In this document: piece after piece, positions 33,289 through 42,366 of the stretch
How the letters are laid out: each line of letters opens with the position of its first letter
How positions within the stretch are numbered: the stretch's first letter is position 1
Source: Arsukibacterium sp.
Lineage (GTDB): Bacteria > Pseudomonadota > Gammaproteobacteria > Enterobacterales > Alteromonadaceae
Assembly: GCF_018402695.1 (NCBI RefSeq)
Contig: NZ_JAGYIM010000009.1
Span: 62,001 to 126,000, forward strand
Reading direction: 5' to 3'
Length of the DNA: 64,000 nucleotides
The notes under the pieces: generated by a model
Databases searched by the model: none
Told to the model about the DNA's origin: nothing
The model's input: the letters and a program-made list of their open reading frames with translations, nothing else
Translations under genes and position numbers: made by a program

Positions 33289-33501
33289 TTATTCTGGTTT
33301 AAACACGCCAATAACCTGCTCACGGGTGCGGCTGGCCTTTGTTACCTGCTGTTCTGGCTGCACCATCTGATGCCCACAACTGACACACTCTACTTTTTCC
33401 ACGTTATTTTCCAGGAATAACATCATGGTATCCATGGCATGACATTTCGGGCAGCTGGCACCGGCAATAAAACGTTTTTTCTTGCGAACAGTCATAGTCA
33501 T
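33289..33501 (-). CDS. yheV: YheV-family zinc ribbon protein
   Basis: A 70-residue protein with two CxxC pairs (SCPKCHAMD and CVSCGHQM) that should bind one zinc, and the family ending EQVIGVFKPE. E. coli YheV (66 residues) aligns along its length and lies by kefB-yheS; kefB is missing here. Function unknown. It converges on slyX. A second ATG two codons in is an alternative start. Confidence 0.9.
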   Translation of the reverse strand: MTMTVRKKKRFIAGASCPKCHAMDTMMLFLENNVEKVECVSCGHQMVQPEQQVTKASRTREQVIGVFKPE

Positions 33502-33595
33502 CTCATTTGGGTAGCGTGAAATTTAGCTTAGCCCTTGGTTTATGCCAGTTATAGCGTAAAATTGGCGCCCTAGTTCAGTATTACAGGTAATTAGC

Positions 33596-35503
33596 ATGAT
33601 TCAGTTACAGCAGGTTGAACTGCGCCGCGGCCCACTGGCTTTGTTTAGCAATGCCGATCTTACCGTATTTCCGGGGCAAAAAGTCGGAATTATTGGTGCC
33701 AATGGCTGTGGTAAGTCTAGTCTGTTTGCCATGCTGCAGGGAAAACTGCATGCTGATGCCGGTAATATTAATATTCCGGAGCGTTGGGTTATTTCTACCG
33801 TGGCCCAGGAAACGCCGGCGCTCGACTGCAGTGCTATGGATTATGTGCTGCAAGGTGATGAAACGTTATTTCCGTTACTGATGAAAGCTCGCAGCCAATG
33901 CAGCGAAACAGATTTAGCCGCAGTGCACTTACAAATTGAAGCGCTCGACGGCTACCGGGCTGAAGCGAAAGCCGGCGTACTGCTCGATGGCCTGGGTTTT
34001 AGCGGGGACGCCCAGCAACAGCCGGTTAAATCGTTCTCCGGTGGCTGGCGCATGCGCCTTAACCTTGCTAAAGCGCTGATGCAACCCGCCGAATTACTGC
34101 TATTGGATGAGCCCACTAACCACCTGGATTTAGATGCCGTATTGTGGCTGGAAAAGTATCTGGCGAACTATCAGGGCACCTTGCTGCTGATCAGCCACGA
34201 CCGGGATTTTCTGGATGCGGTTACGGACAACATTGTCCATATCGAACGCCAGACGTTAACCTTGTACAAAGGTAATTACAGTCAGTTCGAGCGCCAGCGC
34301 GCCGAACAATTATCGCAACATCAGGCTAATTTTGATAAACAGCAACGCCAGGTCGCCCACCTGCAAAAATTTATCGACCGCTTTAAAGCCCAGGCTACTA
34401 AAGCGCGCCAGGCCCAAAGCCGGATTAAAGCACTGGAACGGATGACCATCCTGGCCCCTGCCCATGTCGACTCGCCCTTTAGTTTCAGCTTTCGCCAACC
34501 CAAATCGCTGCCCAACCCACTGCTGAAAATGGAAAACGTCCAGGCAGGCTATGCTGACCATGTAATTCTAAGCCAGATAAAGTTTCAGCTGCTGCCTGGC
34601 AGCCGCATTGGCTTACTAGGCCGCAATGGTGCCGGTAAATCCACCCTGATAAAACTGCTGTCTGGTAGCATGCAGCCGCAAAGTGGTGAAATCTGGTATG
34701 CCAACGGGGTAAGTCTGGGTTATTTTGCCCAGCACCAGTTAGAAACCCTGCGCCCGCAAGACTCCCCGTTGCAGCATTTAGTCCGGCTGGATCCTTTGGT
34801 GCCCGAGCAAAAGCTGCGCGATTTTCTGGGTGGCTTTGGTTTTCATGGCGACAAAGCGCTGGAAGCCTGCGCCCCCTTTTCCGGCGGTGAAAAAGCCCGG
34901 CTGGTGCTGGCACTGATTGTCTATCAACGCCCTAACCTGCTGCTGCTGGATGAACCCACTAACCACCTTGATTTAGATATGCGTGAAGCTATCGTCATGG
35001 CATTGCAGGAGTTTGAAGGTGCCATTGTTATTGTCTCGCATGACCGCCATTTGCTCAGTAGCTGTACTGACGAGTTTTATCTGGTAGCCCATGGCCGGGT
35101 AGCCCCCTTTGACGGCGATCTGACTGATTACTACCAGTGGCTACAGCAAGACGCCCGGCAAACTAACAGCGCTGCAGTGGCAGCTACCCCAGCCAGCAGC
35201 AATGTGGTTCGCAAAGATCAGAAGCGGCTGGAAGCCGAGCTGCGTAATTTACTACGGCCCCTTAAACAAAAGGTCGAAAAGCTGGAGCAACAGCAGCAAA
35301 AGCTGACCGAGCAGCTGGCCAGCATTGAACAGCAACTGGCCGACGCCGATATTTACAGCGCTGAACGTAAAGCCGAACTTACCGCCTTATTAGCGAAACA
35401 AGCCACCGCCAGCAGCAGCCTCGCCAGCATAGAAGAAGACTGGTTTATGGCGCAGGATGAGTTAGAGCAGCAAACAGCAACGTTCTGGCAAAATTATGAC
35501 TGA
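33596..35503 (+). CDS. yheS: ABC-F family ATPase YheS
   Basis: A cytosolic ABC-F protein with two ATPase domains and no membrane part, of the type that works on ribosomes in the E-site. The 635 residues hold Walker A GANGCGKSS (near 33) and GRNGAGKST (near 341), signature motifs SFSGGWRMR and FSGGEKARL, and two Walker B LLLDEPTNHLDLD. A linker rich in basic residues lies between the domains, and a coiled coil at about 540-630. E. coli YheS (637 residues) aligns end to end. It overlaps the next gene by 8 bp. Confidence 0.96.
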   Translation: MIQLQQVELRRGPLALFSNADLTVFPGQKVGIIGANGCGKSSLFAMLQGKLHADAGNINIPERWVISTVAQETPALDCSAMDYVLQGDETLFPLLMKARSQCSETDLAAVHLQIEALDGYRAEAKAGVLLDGLGFSGDAQQQPVKSFSGGWRMRLNLAKALMQPAELLLLDEPTNHLDLDAVLWLEKYLANYQGTLLLISHDRDFLDAVTDNIVHIERQTLTLYKGNYSQFERQRAEQLSQHQANFDKQQRQVAHLQKFIDRFKAQATKARQAQSRIKALERMTILAPAHVDSPFSFSFRQPKSLPNPLLKMENVQAGYADHVILSQIKFQLLPGSRIGLLGRNGAGKSTLIKLLSGSMQPQSGEIWYANGVSLGYFAQHQLETLRPQDSPLQHLVRLDPLVPEQKLRDFLGGFGFHGDKALEACAPFSGGEKARLVLALIVYQRPNLLLLDEPTNHLDLDMREAIVMALQEFEGAIVIVSHDRHLLSSCTDEFYLVAHGRVAPFDGDLTDYYQWLQQDARQTNSAAVAATPASSNVVRKDQKRLEAELRNLLRPLKQKVEKLEQQQQKLTEQLASIEQQLADADIYSAERKAELTALLAKQATASSSLASIEEDWFMAQDELEQQTATFWQNYD

Positions 35504-35993
35504 TGGGCGTAACAAAAAAGCGCCAGTACCGACTGAGCGGCAGCTCTGGCAATTCAGCCTGGCACTGTATCCTAAAGTACAGCCGCTGTGTCTGCAGTGG
35601 CAGGATAACTTCGGGCTCAATGTTAATCTGCTATTACTGCTCTGCTATCTGGAGCAACAGCAACTTAGCCTGAATAGCCAACAGATACAGCAACTGGCCG
35701 CTGAGCTTAACAACTTCAGCAGTCAGTTTACCCAGCCACTGCGAACGCTGCGTCGCAGCAGCGTCAACGCCAAGCTGTCTGCGACGCGGCAGCAACACCT
35801 TAAACAAACATTACTTAAGGCCGAGCTTTCGCTGGAGCAATTAGAGCAACAGTTATTACTGGAATATTGCCCTCCTTTAACTGCTACCGCACAACCAATG
35901 ATTGAGCTGTATCTGGCGCAGCTAAATGCCAACGATCCGCTGTTAACAGCGCAAATTATTGATCTGCGTCAAGCACTGCAGCAACTCGGCTAA
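35496..35993 (+). CDS. TIGR02444-family protein of unknown function
   Basis: A 165-residue, Leu/Gln-rich, mostly helical protein. The N-terminal LWQFSLALYPKVQPLCLQWQ and the following NVNLLLLLCYLEQQ are typical of the TIGR02444 family, found after yheS-like genes in related bacteria. No catalytic motif or signal peptide. The 8-bp overlap with yheS implies translational coupling and a possible link to ribosome work, but this is inference. Confidence 0.8.
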   Translation: MTDGRNKKAPVPTERQLWQFSLALYPKVQPLCLQWQDNFGLNVNLLLLLCYLEQQQLSLNSQQIQQLAAELNNFSSQFTQPLRTLRRSSVNAKLSATRQQHLKQTLLKAELSLEQLEQQLLLEYCPPLTATAQPMIELYLAQLNANDPLLTAQIIDLRQALQQLG

Positions 35994-36094
35994 CCCAGCC
36001 GATAAAGTTTGATCTGTATCAGTTCCCACCCCCACAACCTTACTAAACTTAATGTATCGACACGTCAGTTATGGCAACACAAGAGGGTAAGGCT

Positions 36095-36241
36095 ATGAAC
36101 CTGTGGCATGAATTTTTAAACGATCCGGTGATTTTTATTTCATTTACCGGCCTGGCCATCGTCATTGGCTTATGTCTGTTTTACGCGGTCTATTTTATCT
36201 ATAAAATTGATCACGATACGCCAGACTCAAACCAACATTAA
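36095..36241 (+). CDS. small single-pass membrane protein (DUF3149-like)
   Basis: A 48-residue frame starting MNLWHEFLNDPVIFISFTG, with one hydrophobic helix (about residues 12-37) and a charged tail ending HDTPDSNQH. GAGGGTAAGG provides a ribosome site just upstream. It resembles the short DUF3149 membrane proteins in size and layout. A longer form from ATG 36071 lacks a ribosome site. Function unknown. Confidence 0.7.
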   Translation: MNLWHEFLNDPVIFISFTGLAIVIGLCLFYAVYFIYKIDHDTPDSNQH

Positions 36242-36255
36242 ACAAGGTATTAACA

Positions 36256-37134
36256 TCAGATTTCTGGCCTCGCCTCAGCATAAAACAGCAGTTCACCGGG
36301 GCAGGGATCGCTGTTTCCAGGCTGGTCTGCTGGCACTAGCTGTTGCAGGTTGAACCCCATGCTGGTCAACCAGTCAGGTAATGCCTTAGCTGATACGCCT
36401 GAAACGAACCGCTCACCACTGATTGCCAGCAGCACATCCGCAGGCCAACGTTGTCTGGTAAACCGGGCCCTGCCCTGCTGATTTAACTGCATCTGACTGG
36501 CCACCAGCTGCAGTGGCGCATTGATACTGTGCCGCAGTTGCTGCAACAACGCATTAATTGCCGGCTGGGGTAAGTACATCAATACCCCTTCAGCCAGCAC
36601 CAAAGTCGAACGAGTGGCCGAAAAAGCCTTTGTATCTGCCAACAACCGGGCCATACTGCAGCTGGCCAGATCGGCAGCTTTCAGCCACAAATTTGGCTGT
36701 TGGGCATTCAGTCGCTGCAAAGCCTGCTGCTTAATATTAATTGTCTCAGCCCGGTCAATTTCAATCACCTGTAGTTGCTGAAATTCAGCGCTGAGCCTGG
36801 CGCCCAGTGCGTCAAAGCCCGCACCGATAATAAGCAGCTGTTGTACTCCCTGCTCCGTAACTTGTTGCCGGACCCTGGACGCAATATGCTGCTTGCGCCA
36901 CTGATAGTGGGCGACAATACCCGGCAAGCTGCTTTGTAGCAGGCCACTGAATAACGCCCGAAACACCGGCCAGCGCATCACAGTCAGTAGCAACCGGCCG
37001 CGCCAGCCACTGCGCTGTAAAACCTGTCCGGCTAGCTGGCAATTAAGACTGTTAGCCGCATGCTCTGACAAACCAGGCCGGCACTGACTGGCGCAAAACT
37101 GACTGGCGCAAATAAGTAAGCTGGTATTGCTCAT
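36256..37134 (-). CDS. class I SAM-dependent methyltransferase, leucine carboxyl methyltransferase-like
   Basis: A 292-residue cytosolic protein. The SAM motif LLIIGAGFDALGARLS (near 100) and the IEIDRAETINIKQQAL acidic loop are those of the PPM1/LCMT superfamily, as is VLAEGVLMYLPQPAINALLQ near 180. Members methylate carboxyl groups of proteins or small molecules. It overlaps the upstream FAD oxidoreductase gene by 4 bp and should be made with it. Substrate unknown. Sequence composition is slightly richer in CAG/CTG than the core genes around it. Confidence 0.8.
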   Translation of the reverse strand: MSNTSLLICASQFCASQCRPGLSEHAANSLNCQLAGQVLQRSGWRGRLLLTVMRWPVFRALFSGLLQSSLPGIVAHYQWRKQHIASRVRQQVTEQGVQQLLIIGAGFDALGARLSAEFQQLQVIEIDRAETINIKQQALQRLNAQQPNLWLKAADLASCSMARLLADTKAFSATRSTLVLAEGVLMYLPQPAINALLQQLRHSINAPLQLVASQMQLNQQGRARFTRQRWPADVLLAISGERFVSGVSAKALPDWLTSMGFNLQQLVPADQPGNSDPCPGELLFYAEARPEI

Positions 37135-38549
37135 TGCAACTCCTCACTGAACATCTCGCTGTAATGTCGGTACCAGTTGCTCTGCAGTCGCTGGGCCGGA
37201 TCATAACGGCGCTTTTGCTGCATAAATTTGACAAACTGCGGATAACAGGCCAGCACTTGCTGCTTAGTGGCAAACGGGTGGTACGTTAAGAAGTAGCTGC
37301 CCTGATAACGGATGGCGATATCAATCAGCCGCCGAAAATGACTTGCAGCAGTGTTGATAGCGTCAGGCAGGTGATCAATGTGCAGATTAAAGATGACGCA
37401 GGCATAGTCTTGCCTGGCCCAGGCTAAAGCGGTCTCGGCATCACGGCGGATAAAACGTACCGTGCCATAAATTAAATCGACCTTATGCTCGCGGAAATCT
37501 GCCGCACAGTCAGCCATAAAGTATTGCAGTGCCTGCAGTGGCACGTACAACTCGGTAATCATTTCACTGCCGGCACAACCAGGCGCTAACTGCTGGTCCA
37601 GTGCCAGATGATAATCATCCAGATAAATACTTAATTGATGGCTATCAGACCAGTAACGCTGGCCACTGGATGCCAGATAAAACTGTGAAAAACGACTAAA
37701 GGCTTCGGCTTTATCGGTATGAGCCAAATACAACAACTGTTGCCAATTGGCTTTGCTTAGCCGCAGCTGCTGCTTCGCAATCGGCTCGGTCGCTACCGGT
37801 CGGTAACAGGAGAAAACCCCGTGACACAAAAAGCCGGCGGAATCGGGCGCAGTCTCAAACTGAAAGTCGCCATATAAATATCCGGCGGCTATTCGCTTTG
37901 GTAAGGTAGCAATCATCTCAGCTAAACTGCACAGCTCAACCTCACGCACTACCTGTTGCCGTGCTGCCAATTGCAAAGTTGCTGTTACAACTATCCCAAA
38001 TAAGCCATAGCCGCCCACCACCAACCGGAATAACTCAGCGTTCTGCTGCCTGCTGCAATGCACCAGCTGCCCTTGCGCATTTACCAGATCAAAGCTGACG
38101 ATGTCTGCCACAAAAGGCGCCATATCCAGCCCTCTGCCATGGATATTTGCGGCTATTGCGCCACCAATACTTAAGCGATCGGCACCAGTTTGTTTCTGCC
38201 TGATCCCCCACTGCCTGCTGTTGCCGTTCTGCATCACATGCAATTTGCGCATTAAGTCTGGCCACTGAATACCCGCCTGCACCGTTACCTGGCCTAGTTC
38301 AGGGTCAAAATGTTCCAGCTTATTTAACCGGCTCAAGTCCAGCAGCACACCATCCGTGACAAATTGCTGCCCGCCCATAGCGTGGCGCCCACCGGCGATA
38401 CTCAGCGCACTACCATCAAGATTCGCCTGGGTTACAGCGGCTATTACGTCGCCTACCGATGCCGGCTGCAAGCATCGTCTCATGCTTGTTGCATTTAATT
38501 TTGCATGAACATCATTAACGACGATCACTTGCTCTGATTTATTGCCCAT
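37131..38549 (-). CDS. FAD-linked oxidoreductase (PCMH/VAO type)
   Basis: A 472-residue soluble flavoprotein. The PCMH-type FAD domain spans about 30-200 with LSIAGGRHAMGGQQF (its His may bind FAD covalently), TVQAGIQWPDLMRKLH and GADRLSIGGAIAANIHGRG. The C-terminal half resembles sugar-lactone and decaprenyl-ribose oxidases and ends in SNWYRHYSEMF. It is the first gene of a pair with a methyltransferase and is divergent from an XRE regulator. The substrate cannot be deduced. Confidence 0.82.
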   Translation of the reverse strand: MGNKSEQVIVVNDVHAKLNATSMRRCLQPASVGDVIAAVTQANLDGSALSIAGGRHAMGGQQFVTDGVLLDLSRLNKLEHFDPELGQVTVQAGIQWPDLMRKLHVMQNGNSRQWGIRQKQTGADRLSIGGAIAANIHGRGLDMAPFVADIVSFDLVNAQGQLVHCSRQQNAELFRLVVGGYGLFGIVVTATLQLAARQQVVREVELCSLAEMIATLPKRIAAGYLYGDFQFETAPDSAGFLCHGVFSCYRPVATEPIAKQQLRLSKANWQQLLYLAHTDKAEAFSRFSQFYLASSGQRYWSDSHQLSIYLDDYHLALDQQLAPGCAGSEMITELYVPLQALQYFMADCAADFREHKVDLIYGTVRFIRRDAETALAWARQDYACVIFNLHIDHLPDAINTAASHFRRLIDIAIRYQGSYFLTYHPFATKQQVLACYPQFVKFMQQKRRYDPAQRLQSNWYRHYSEMFSEELQ

Positions 38550-38663
38550 AACTAACTCCTGCTGCTGGCGTGTGCTGCGACACTAGCTGAGGAGTAGCAA
38601 CTTATGCTATACAATTATTAAAAGTATTATTATACGCTACCTAAAGGTGCAAATAAGGCGACT

Positions 38664-39407
38664 ATGATCAACCAAACCAGTCAATTGATAGCGGCGCTAA
38701 AGCTATGTCTGAAAGTAAAAGGCATAAGTTATCGTCAGCTGGCACAGCAACTCGAGCTCAGCGAAGCCAGTGTTAAGCGCATTTTTGCCCAACAGAATTT
38801 TACCCTGAGCCGGCTGGAGCAAATTTGCCGGATCCTGGATACTAATTTGTATGAGCTGGCCAAAATGAGTGCCTTCGCCAAAGAGAGCCTACCAAGGCAA
38901 TTAAGTAAGACCCAGGAACAAGCACTGGCGGATGACCCTACCCTGCTGACCTATTTTTACCTGCTGTTAAATGGCTGGCAAGCTGCAGATATTAATAGCC
39001 GATATCAGCTGGACAACCTGAAAGGTATCCGGTTACTGGCAGCACTGGACCGGTTAAAACTAATTGAGCTGCAGCCACACAATAAGGTCCGGCTATTAGT
39101 ATCGCGTGATATCCAATGGCGACCTGACGGCCCGGTGCGGCGGCGTTATGAGCAACAGGTGAAAATGACATTTATGGCAGACAGCTTTACTGCACCTGAG
39201 CATTGGTTAAGGCTTGAAACTGCCGAGCTGTCCGGCGCCTCAATCAGTATTTTACAACGGCGATTGAACCAGCTTAGTGAACAGTTTGCCGAACTGGCTG
39301 AGTTAGATTTAGCAACCGACCCTGCTGATAAAAAAGGCATGGGTTTAATGGTGGCATTCCGGCCCTGGGTATTTGATATGGTACTGGCGCCCCCTGCTAG
39401 CAACTAA
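38664..39407 (+). CDS. XRE-family transcriptional regulator
   Basis: A 247-residue protein with an N-terminal Cro/CI helix-turn-helix (about residues 20-60, YRQLAQQLELSEASVKRIF) and a longer C-terminal domain of unknown ligand (about 90-240). Regulators of this layout are common single-gene factors in marine gammaproteobacteria. Divergent from the FAD oxidoreductase-methyltransferase pair with a 114-bp AT-rich gap, so it may regulate that pair. Confidence 0.85.
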   Translation: MINQTSQLIAALKLCLKVKGISYRQLAQQLELSEASVKRIFAQQNFTLSRLEQICRILDTNLYELAKMSAFAKESLPRQLSKTQEQALADDPTLLTYFYLLLNGWQAADINSRYQLDNLKGIRLLAALDRLKLIELQPHNKVRLLVSRDIQWRPDGPVRRRYEQQVKMTFMADSFTAPEHWLRLETAELSGASISILQRRLNQLSEQFAELAELDLATDPADKKGMGLMVAFRPWVFDMVLAPPASN

Positions 39408-39412
39408 CCGGT

Positions 39413-39739
39413 TTACTCTAATTCCAGCAGGCGCAGTTTATCCGCTACGCCATTCCAGGCGTCGGCATCGGCTGGCGGGGCTTTTACTTCGCGGATATTA
39501 GGCCAGAGTTCAGCAAGTTCAGCGTTAAGTGCGATAAAACCTTGCTGCTCTGCGGGTACTTTATCTTCTTGTACTATGGCGTTGGCCGGACATTCTGGCT
39601 CGCACAGCGCGCAGTCGATGCAAATAGTCGGACTTATCGCCAGAAAATTAGGTCCTTCAAAAAATGCATCCACCGGACATACCGCCACGCAGTCGGTGTA
39701 TTTACATTTAATACAGTTATCCAGCACCACAAAGGCCAT
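39413..39739 (-). CDS. fdxA: seven-iron ferredoxin FdxA
   Basis: A low-potential electron carrier with a [3Fe-4S] and a [4Fe-4S] cluster. The 108 residues include [14 protein letters not shown] (residues 9-22) and [12 protein letters not shown] (near 41-52), and align with Azotobacter ferredoxin I along the whole length. The free, non-ligand Cys after the CPVD motif of the Azotobacter protein is Ala here. Converges on the XRE gene with a 5-bp gap. Redox partner unknown. Confidence 0.94.
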   Translation of the reverse strand: MAFVVLDNCIKCKYTDCVAVCPVDAFFEGPNFLAISPTICIDCALCEPECPANAIVQEDKVPAEQQGFIALNAELAELWPNIREVKAPPADADAWNGVADKLRLLELE

Positions 39740-39910
39740 AACGCTTCTATTTCCTGTTAACTAAGGCTTCGGATCATACTGCAGCGCCCAGAAAAATCAA
39801 ACTCCCCCCTAAACCCTTACGGACATTCGCTGCAGCTTGGCGTAAAATAGCGCCATCTTGTGAGCTGCTGGCCTGTTGCCTGGCCGCTATGACACCGATA
39901 CGGACCCTTT

Positions 39911-41569
39911 ATGCTGCGCTTGACTGAAATAAAACTCCCGCTAAACCACGACGAAAATGCGCTAAATGCCGCTATTTTAAGCAAACTGCAGCTAACACCA
40001 GAGCAGCTGCACAGCTTTACCGTATTTAAACGCGGTTTTGATGCCCGCAAAAAAACCGATATTCAGCTTATTTATACCCTGGATATCGAAGTAGATAATG
40101 AAGCTGAGCTGCTGAAAACCTTTGCCAAAGACCCGCATGTTAAACCCGCACCCGACACCAGTTATAAGTTTGTCGCTCAGGCGCCGGCTGAATTAACGGA
40201 GCGGCCTGTTGTCATTGGTCTTGGCCCTTGCGGTTTGTTTGCCGGTTTATTACTGGCACAAATGGGTTTTAAACCGATTATTTTAGAGCGCGGTAAAGAA
40301 GTACGCGAGCGCACCAAAGACACCTTTGGTTTCTGGCGCGGCAAAGCATTGAACCCGGAATCGAACGTGCAATACGGCGAAGGCGGCGCCGGTACTTTCT
40401 CTGATGGCAAACTGTATAGCCAGGTGAAAGATCCTAAGCATTATGGCCGCAAGGTGATGAGTGAGTTTGTCGCAGCCGGCGCACCTGACGAGATCATGTA
40501 CGTCAGTAAACCGCATATCGGTACCTTTAAACTGGTGGCGATGGTTGAAAAAATGCGGGCAAAGATTATCGAGCTGGGCGGTGAAATTCGTTTCAGCAGC
40601 AAAGTAGAACAACTGCATATTGAGAATGGCCAGTTAACCGGTTTAACCCTGGCTAACGGTGAGCAGCTGCAGAGCAAACATGTGGTGCTGGCCGTTGGCC
40701 ACAGTGCCCGCGATACCTTTCAAATGCTCTATGAGCAGGGTGTCTATATTGAAGCCAAGCCGTTTTCGATTGGCTTTCGGATTGAACACGAACAATCGAT
40801 GATAGACGCGTGCCGCTTTGGTCCGAATGCCGGCAACCCGATTTTAGGCGCAGCAGATTACAAGCTGGTCCACCATTGCAGTAATAACCGCACCGTGTAC
40901 AGCTTTTGTATGTGCCCGGGCGGCACTGTGGTGGCGGCCGCGTCTGAGCCAGGCCGGGTGGTCACTAACGGCATGAGCCAGTACTCACGGCATGAACGCA
41001 ACGCCAACAGCGCCATAGTGGTAGGCATAGACCCTGAGCGTGACTACCCCGGCCACCCGCTGGCTGGTATTGCCCTGCAGCGCCGGTTAGAAGAGCAGGC
41101 GTTTAAGTTAGGTGGCGAAAGCTACCATGCCCCGGCGCAGTTAATTGGTGACTTTTTAAAAGGCAAGCCGTCGGCCGAACTGGGTGAGGTGAAGCCCTCT
41201 TATACCCCCGGCATTACCCTGACTGATTTATCCAAAGTCCTACCCGACTTTGCCATTGCCGCCATTCGCGAGGCAATACCGGCCTTTGACCGTCAGATTA
41301 AAGGCTTTGCCAAAGCCGATGGCTTGCTGACCGGGGTGGAAACCCGCACCTCGTCACCCATTTGTATTAAACGTGGCAGTGATTTTCAGAGTATTAATAT
41401 CAAAGGCCTGTACCCGGCTGGCGAAGGCGCCGGCTACGCCGGTGGTATTTTATCAGCCGGTATTGATGGCATTAAAGTAGCAGAAGCGCTGGCGCTGGCC
41501 ATGCTGGATGCTGATTCTGATGTTGATTCTGTTGTTGATTCTGTTGCTGATAACAGCACGACTGCATAA
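39911..41569 (+). CDS. NAD(P)/FAD-dependent dehydrogenase (COG2509 type)
   Basis: A 552-residue flavoprotein. An N-terminal ferredoxin-like region (1-90, with FKRGFDARKKTDIQLIYTLD) precedes the FAD Rossmann motif GLGPCGLFAGLLLAQMGF near residue 100 and the long COG2509 core, including YSFCMCPGGTVVAAASEPG and GEGAGYAGGILSAGIDG near the C-terminus. The last 20 residues are an Asp/Ser/Val run encoded by a 12-bp tandem repeat. It is followed after 5 bp by the CLCA_X-like gene. Physiological role unknown. Confidence 0.85.
   Translation: MLRLTEIKLPLNHDENALNAAILSKLQLTPEQLHSFTVFKRGFDARKKTDIQLIYTLDIEVDNEAELLKTFAKDPHVKPAPDTSYKFVAQAPAELTERPVVIGLGPCGLFAGLLLAQMGFKPIILERGKEVRERTKDTFGFWRGKALNPESNVQYGEGGAGTFSDGKLYSQVKDPKHYGRKVMSEFVAAGAPDEIMYVSKPHIGTFKLVAMVEKMRAKIIELGGEIRFSSKVEQLHIENGQLTGLTLANGEQLQSKHVVLAVGHSARDTFQMLYEQGVYIEAKPFSIGFRIEHEQSMIDACRFGPNAGNPILGAADYKLVHHCSNNRTVYSFCMCPGGTVVAAASEPGRVVTNGMSQYSRHERNANSAIVVGIDPERDYPGHPLAGIALQRRLEEQAFKLGGESYHAPAQLIGDFLKGKPSAELGEVKPSYTPGITLTDLSKVLPDFAIAAIREAIPAFDRQIKGFAKADGLLTGVETRTSSPICIKRGSDFQSINIKGLYPAGEGAGYAGGILSAGIDGIKVAEALALAMLDADSDVDSVVDSVADNSTTA
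41511..41558 (+). repeat. short tandem repeat inside the dehydrogenase C-terminus
   Basis: GTTGATTCTGTT is repeated head to tail with degenerate flanking copies, encoding a D-S-V type tail just before the stop codon. Such in-frame repeats change length by slippage. Confidence 0.7.
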
Positions 41570-41574
41570 CCATC

Positions 41575-42360
41575 GTGTCTGACGGACTTAGCCGGCAATA
41601 CTACCGCAATGGCCCGCCACACCGGGCCGGCGCCGATGTCAGCTTTGGCGATCTGGTTAAAATATTCGGTTTTAACAGTATTCATATTGGCCGCTGGGTA
41701 CAAAGCGCTGAGCAACAACAAGCGGCCAATTTATTTTTTGATGCCTTGTGCGATTTGCAGCTGTTGCTGCAGGTACCCGAGCAGGTTATTTCACTAAATG
41801 GCAGCCTGGCACTAACCTATGGCATTGGCGGCCAGCGCGGTGTCTGCGCCCATTATCAGCCACAGGGACGTATTTTAGCGCTGGCTAAAAACGCCGGCGG
41901 TGGCAGCCTGGCCCATGAATGGTTTCATGCTTTTGATCACTATATTGCCGGTAAAATGTTCAGCCCGGCCCCGCCCGCTAACCGCTTTGCCAGTCGTTGC
42001 TACCTGGATGGCCTGCCCGTGCGCGCTCACCCGCTGAATGATCTGCTGCAGCAGGCTTTTCAAACCTTATATTTATCTGATGATGGCCATCATGAGAGCG
42101 CCTTTTTCAAACAGTGCCGCACGCTGGATGCGACACGACAGCAGCTGTATCTGGCGATGCCGGAAGAAATGGCCGCCCGGGCCTTTGAGAATTTGCTGCA
42201 GCGTCAGAGCCTGAAAAACAGTTTTCTGGTAGCGGGCACGTTACACAGTAAAGCCGCGAAACTGGGGGTATATCCGGATGAGCTGCTAAGCAATGCCCTG
42301 AGCCAGCTTTGGTTACCATATTTCCGGGCGTTAGGTTTGGGGCTAACTCATCAGCGCTAG
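41575..42360 (+). CDS. CLCA_X-like protein with zincin-type HExxHxxDH motif
   Basis: A 261-residue protein with GTG start 5 bp after the preceding stop. Residues near 108-122 read SLAHEWFHAFDHYI, an HExxH motif followed by a potential third ligand, in the manner of the LPD1-type polyvalent-protein domain. The N-terminal part has FGFNSIHIGRWV and LALTYGIGGQRG, typical of that domain. Proteins of this kind are annotated CLCA_X family in related genomes; I recall this, not from a search. A cytosolic metalloprotease function is suggested by the motif but unproven. Confidence 0.7.
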   Translation: MSDGLSRQYYRNGPPHRAGADVSFGDLVKIFGFNSIHIGRWVQSAEQQQAANLFFDALCDLQLLLQVPEQVISLNGSLALTYGIGGQRGVCAHYQPQGRILALAKNAGGGSLAHEWFHAFDHYIAGKMFSPAPPANRFASRCYLDGLPVRAHPLNDLLQQAFQTLYLSDDGHHESAFFKQCRTLDATRQQLYLAMPEEMAARAFENLLQRQSLKNSFLVAGTLHSKAAKLGVYPDELLSNALSQLWLPYFRALGLGLTHQR

Positions 42361-42366
42361 CAAACG

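Noticed and set aside
34485-34913. 142-codon frame antisense to yheS
   Set aside because: It lies across conserved ABC motifs of yheS and has no support of its own.
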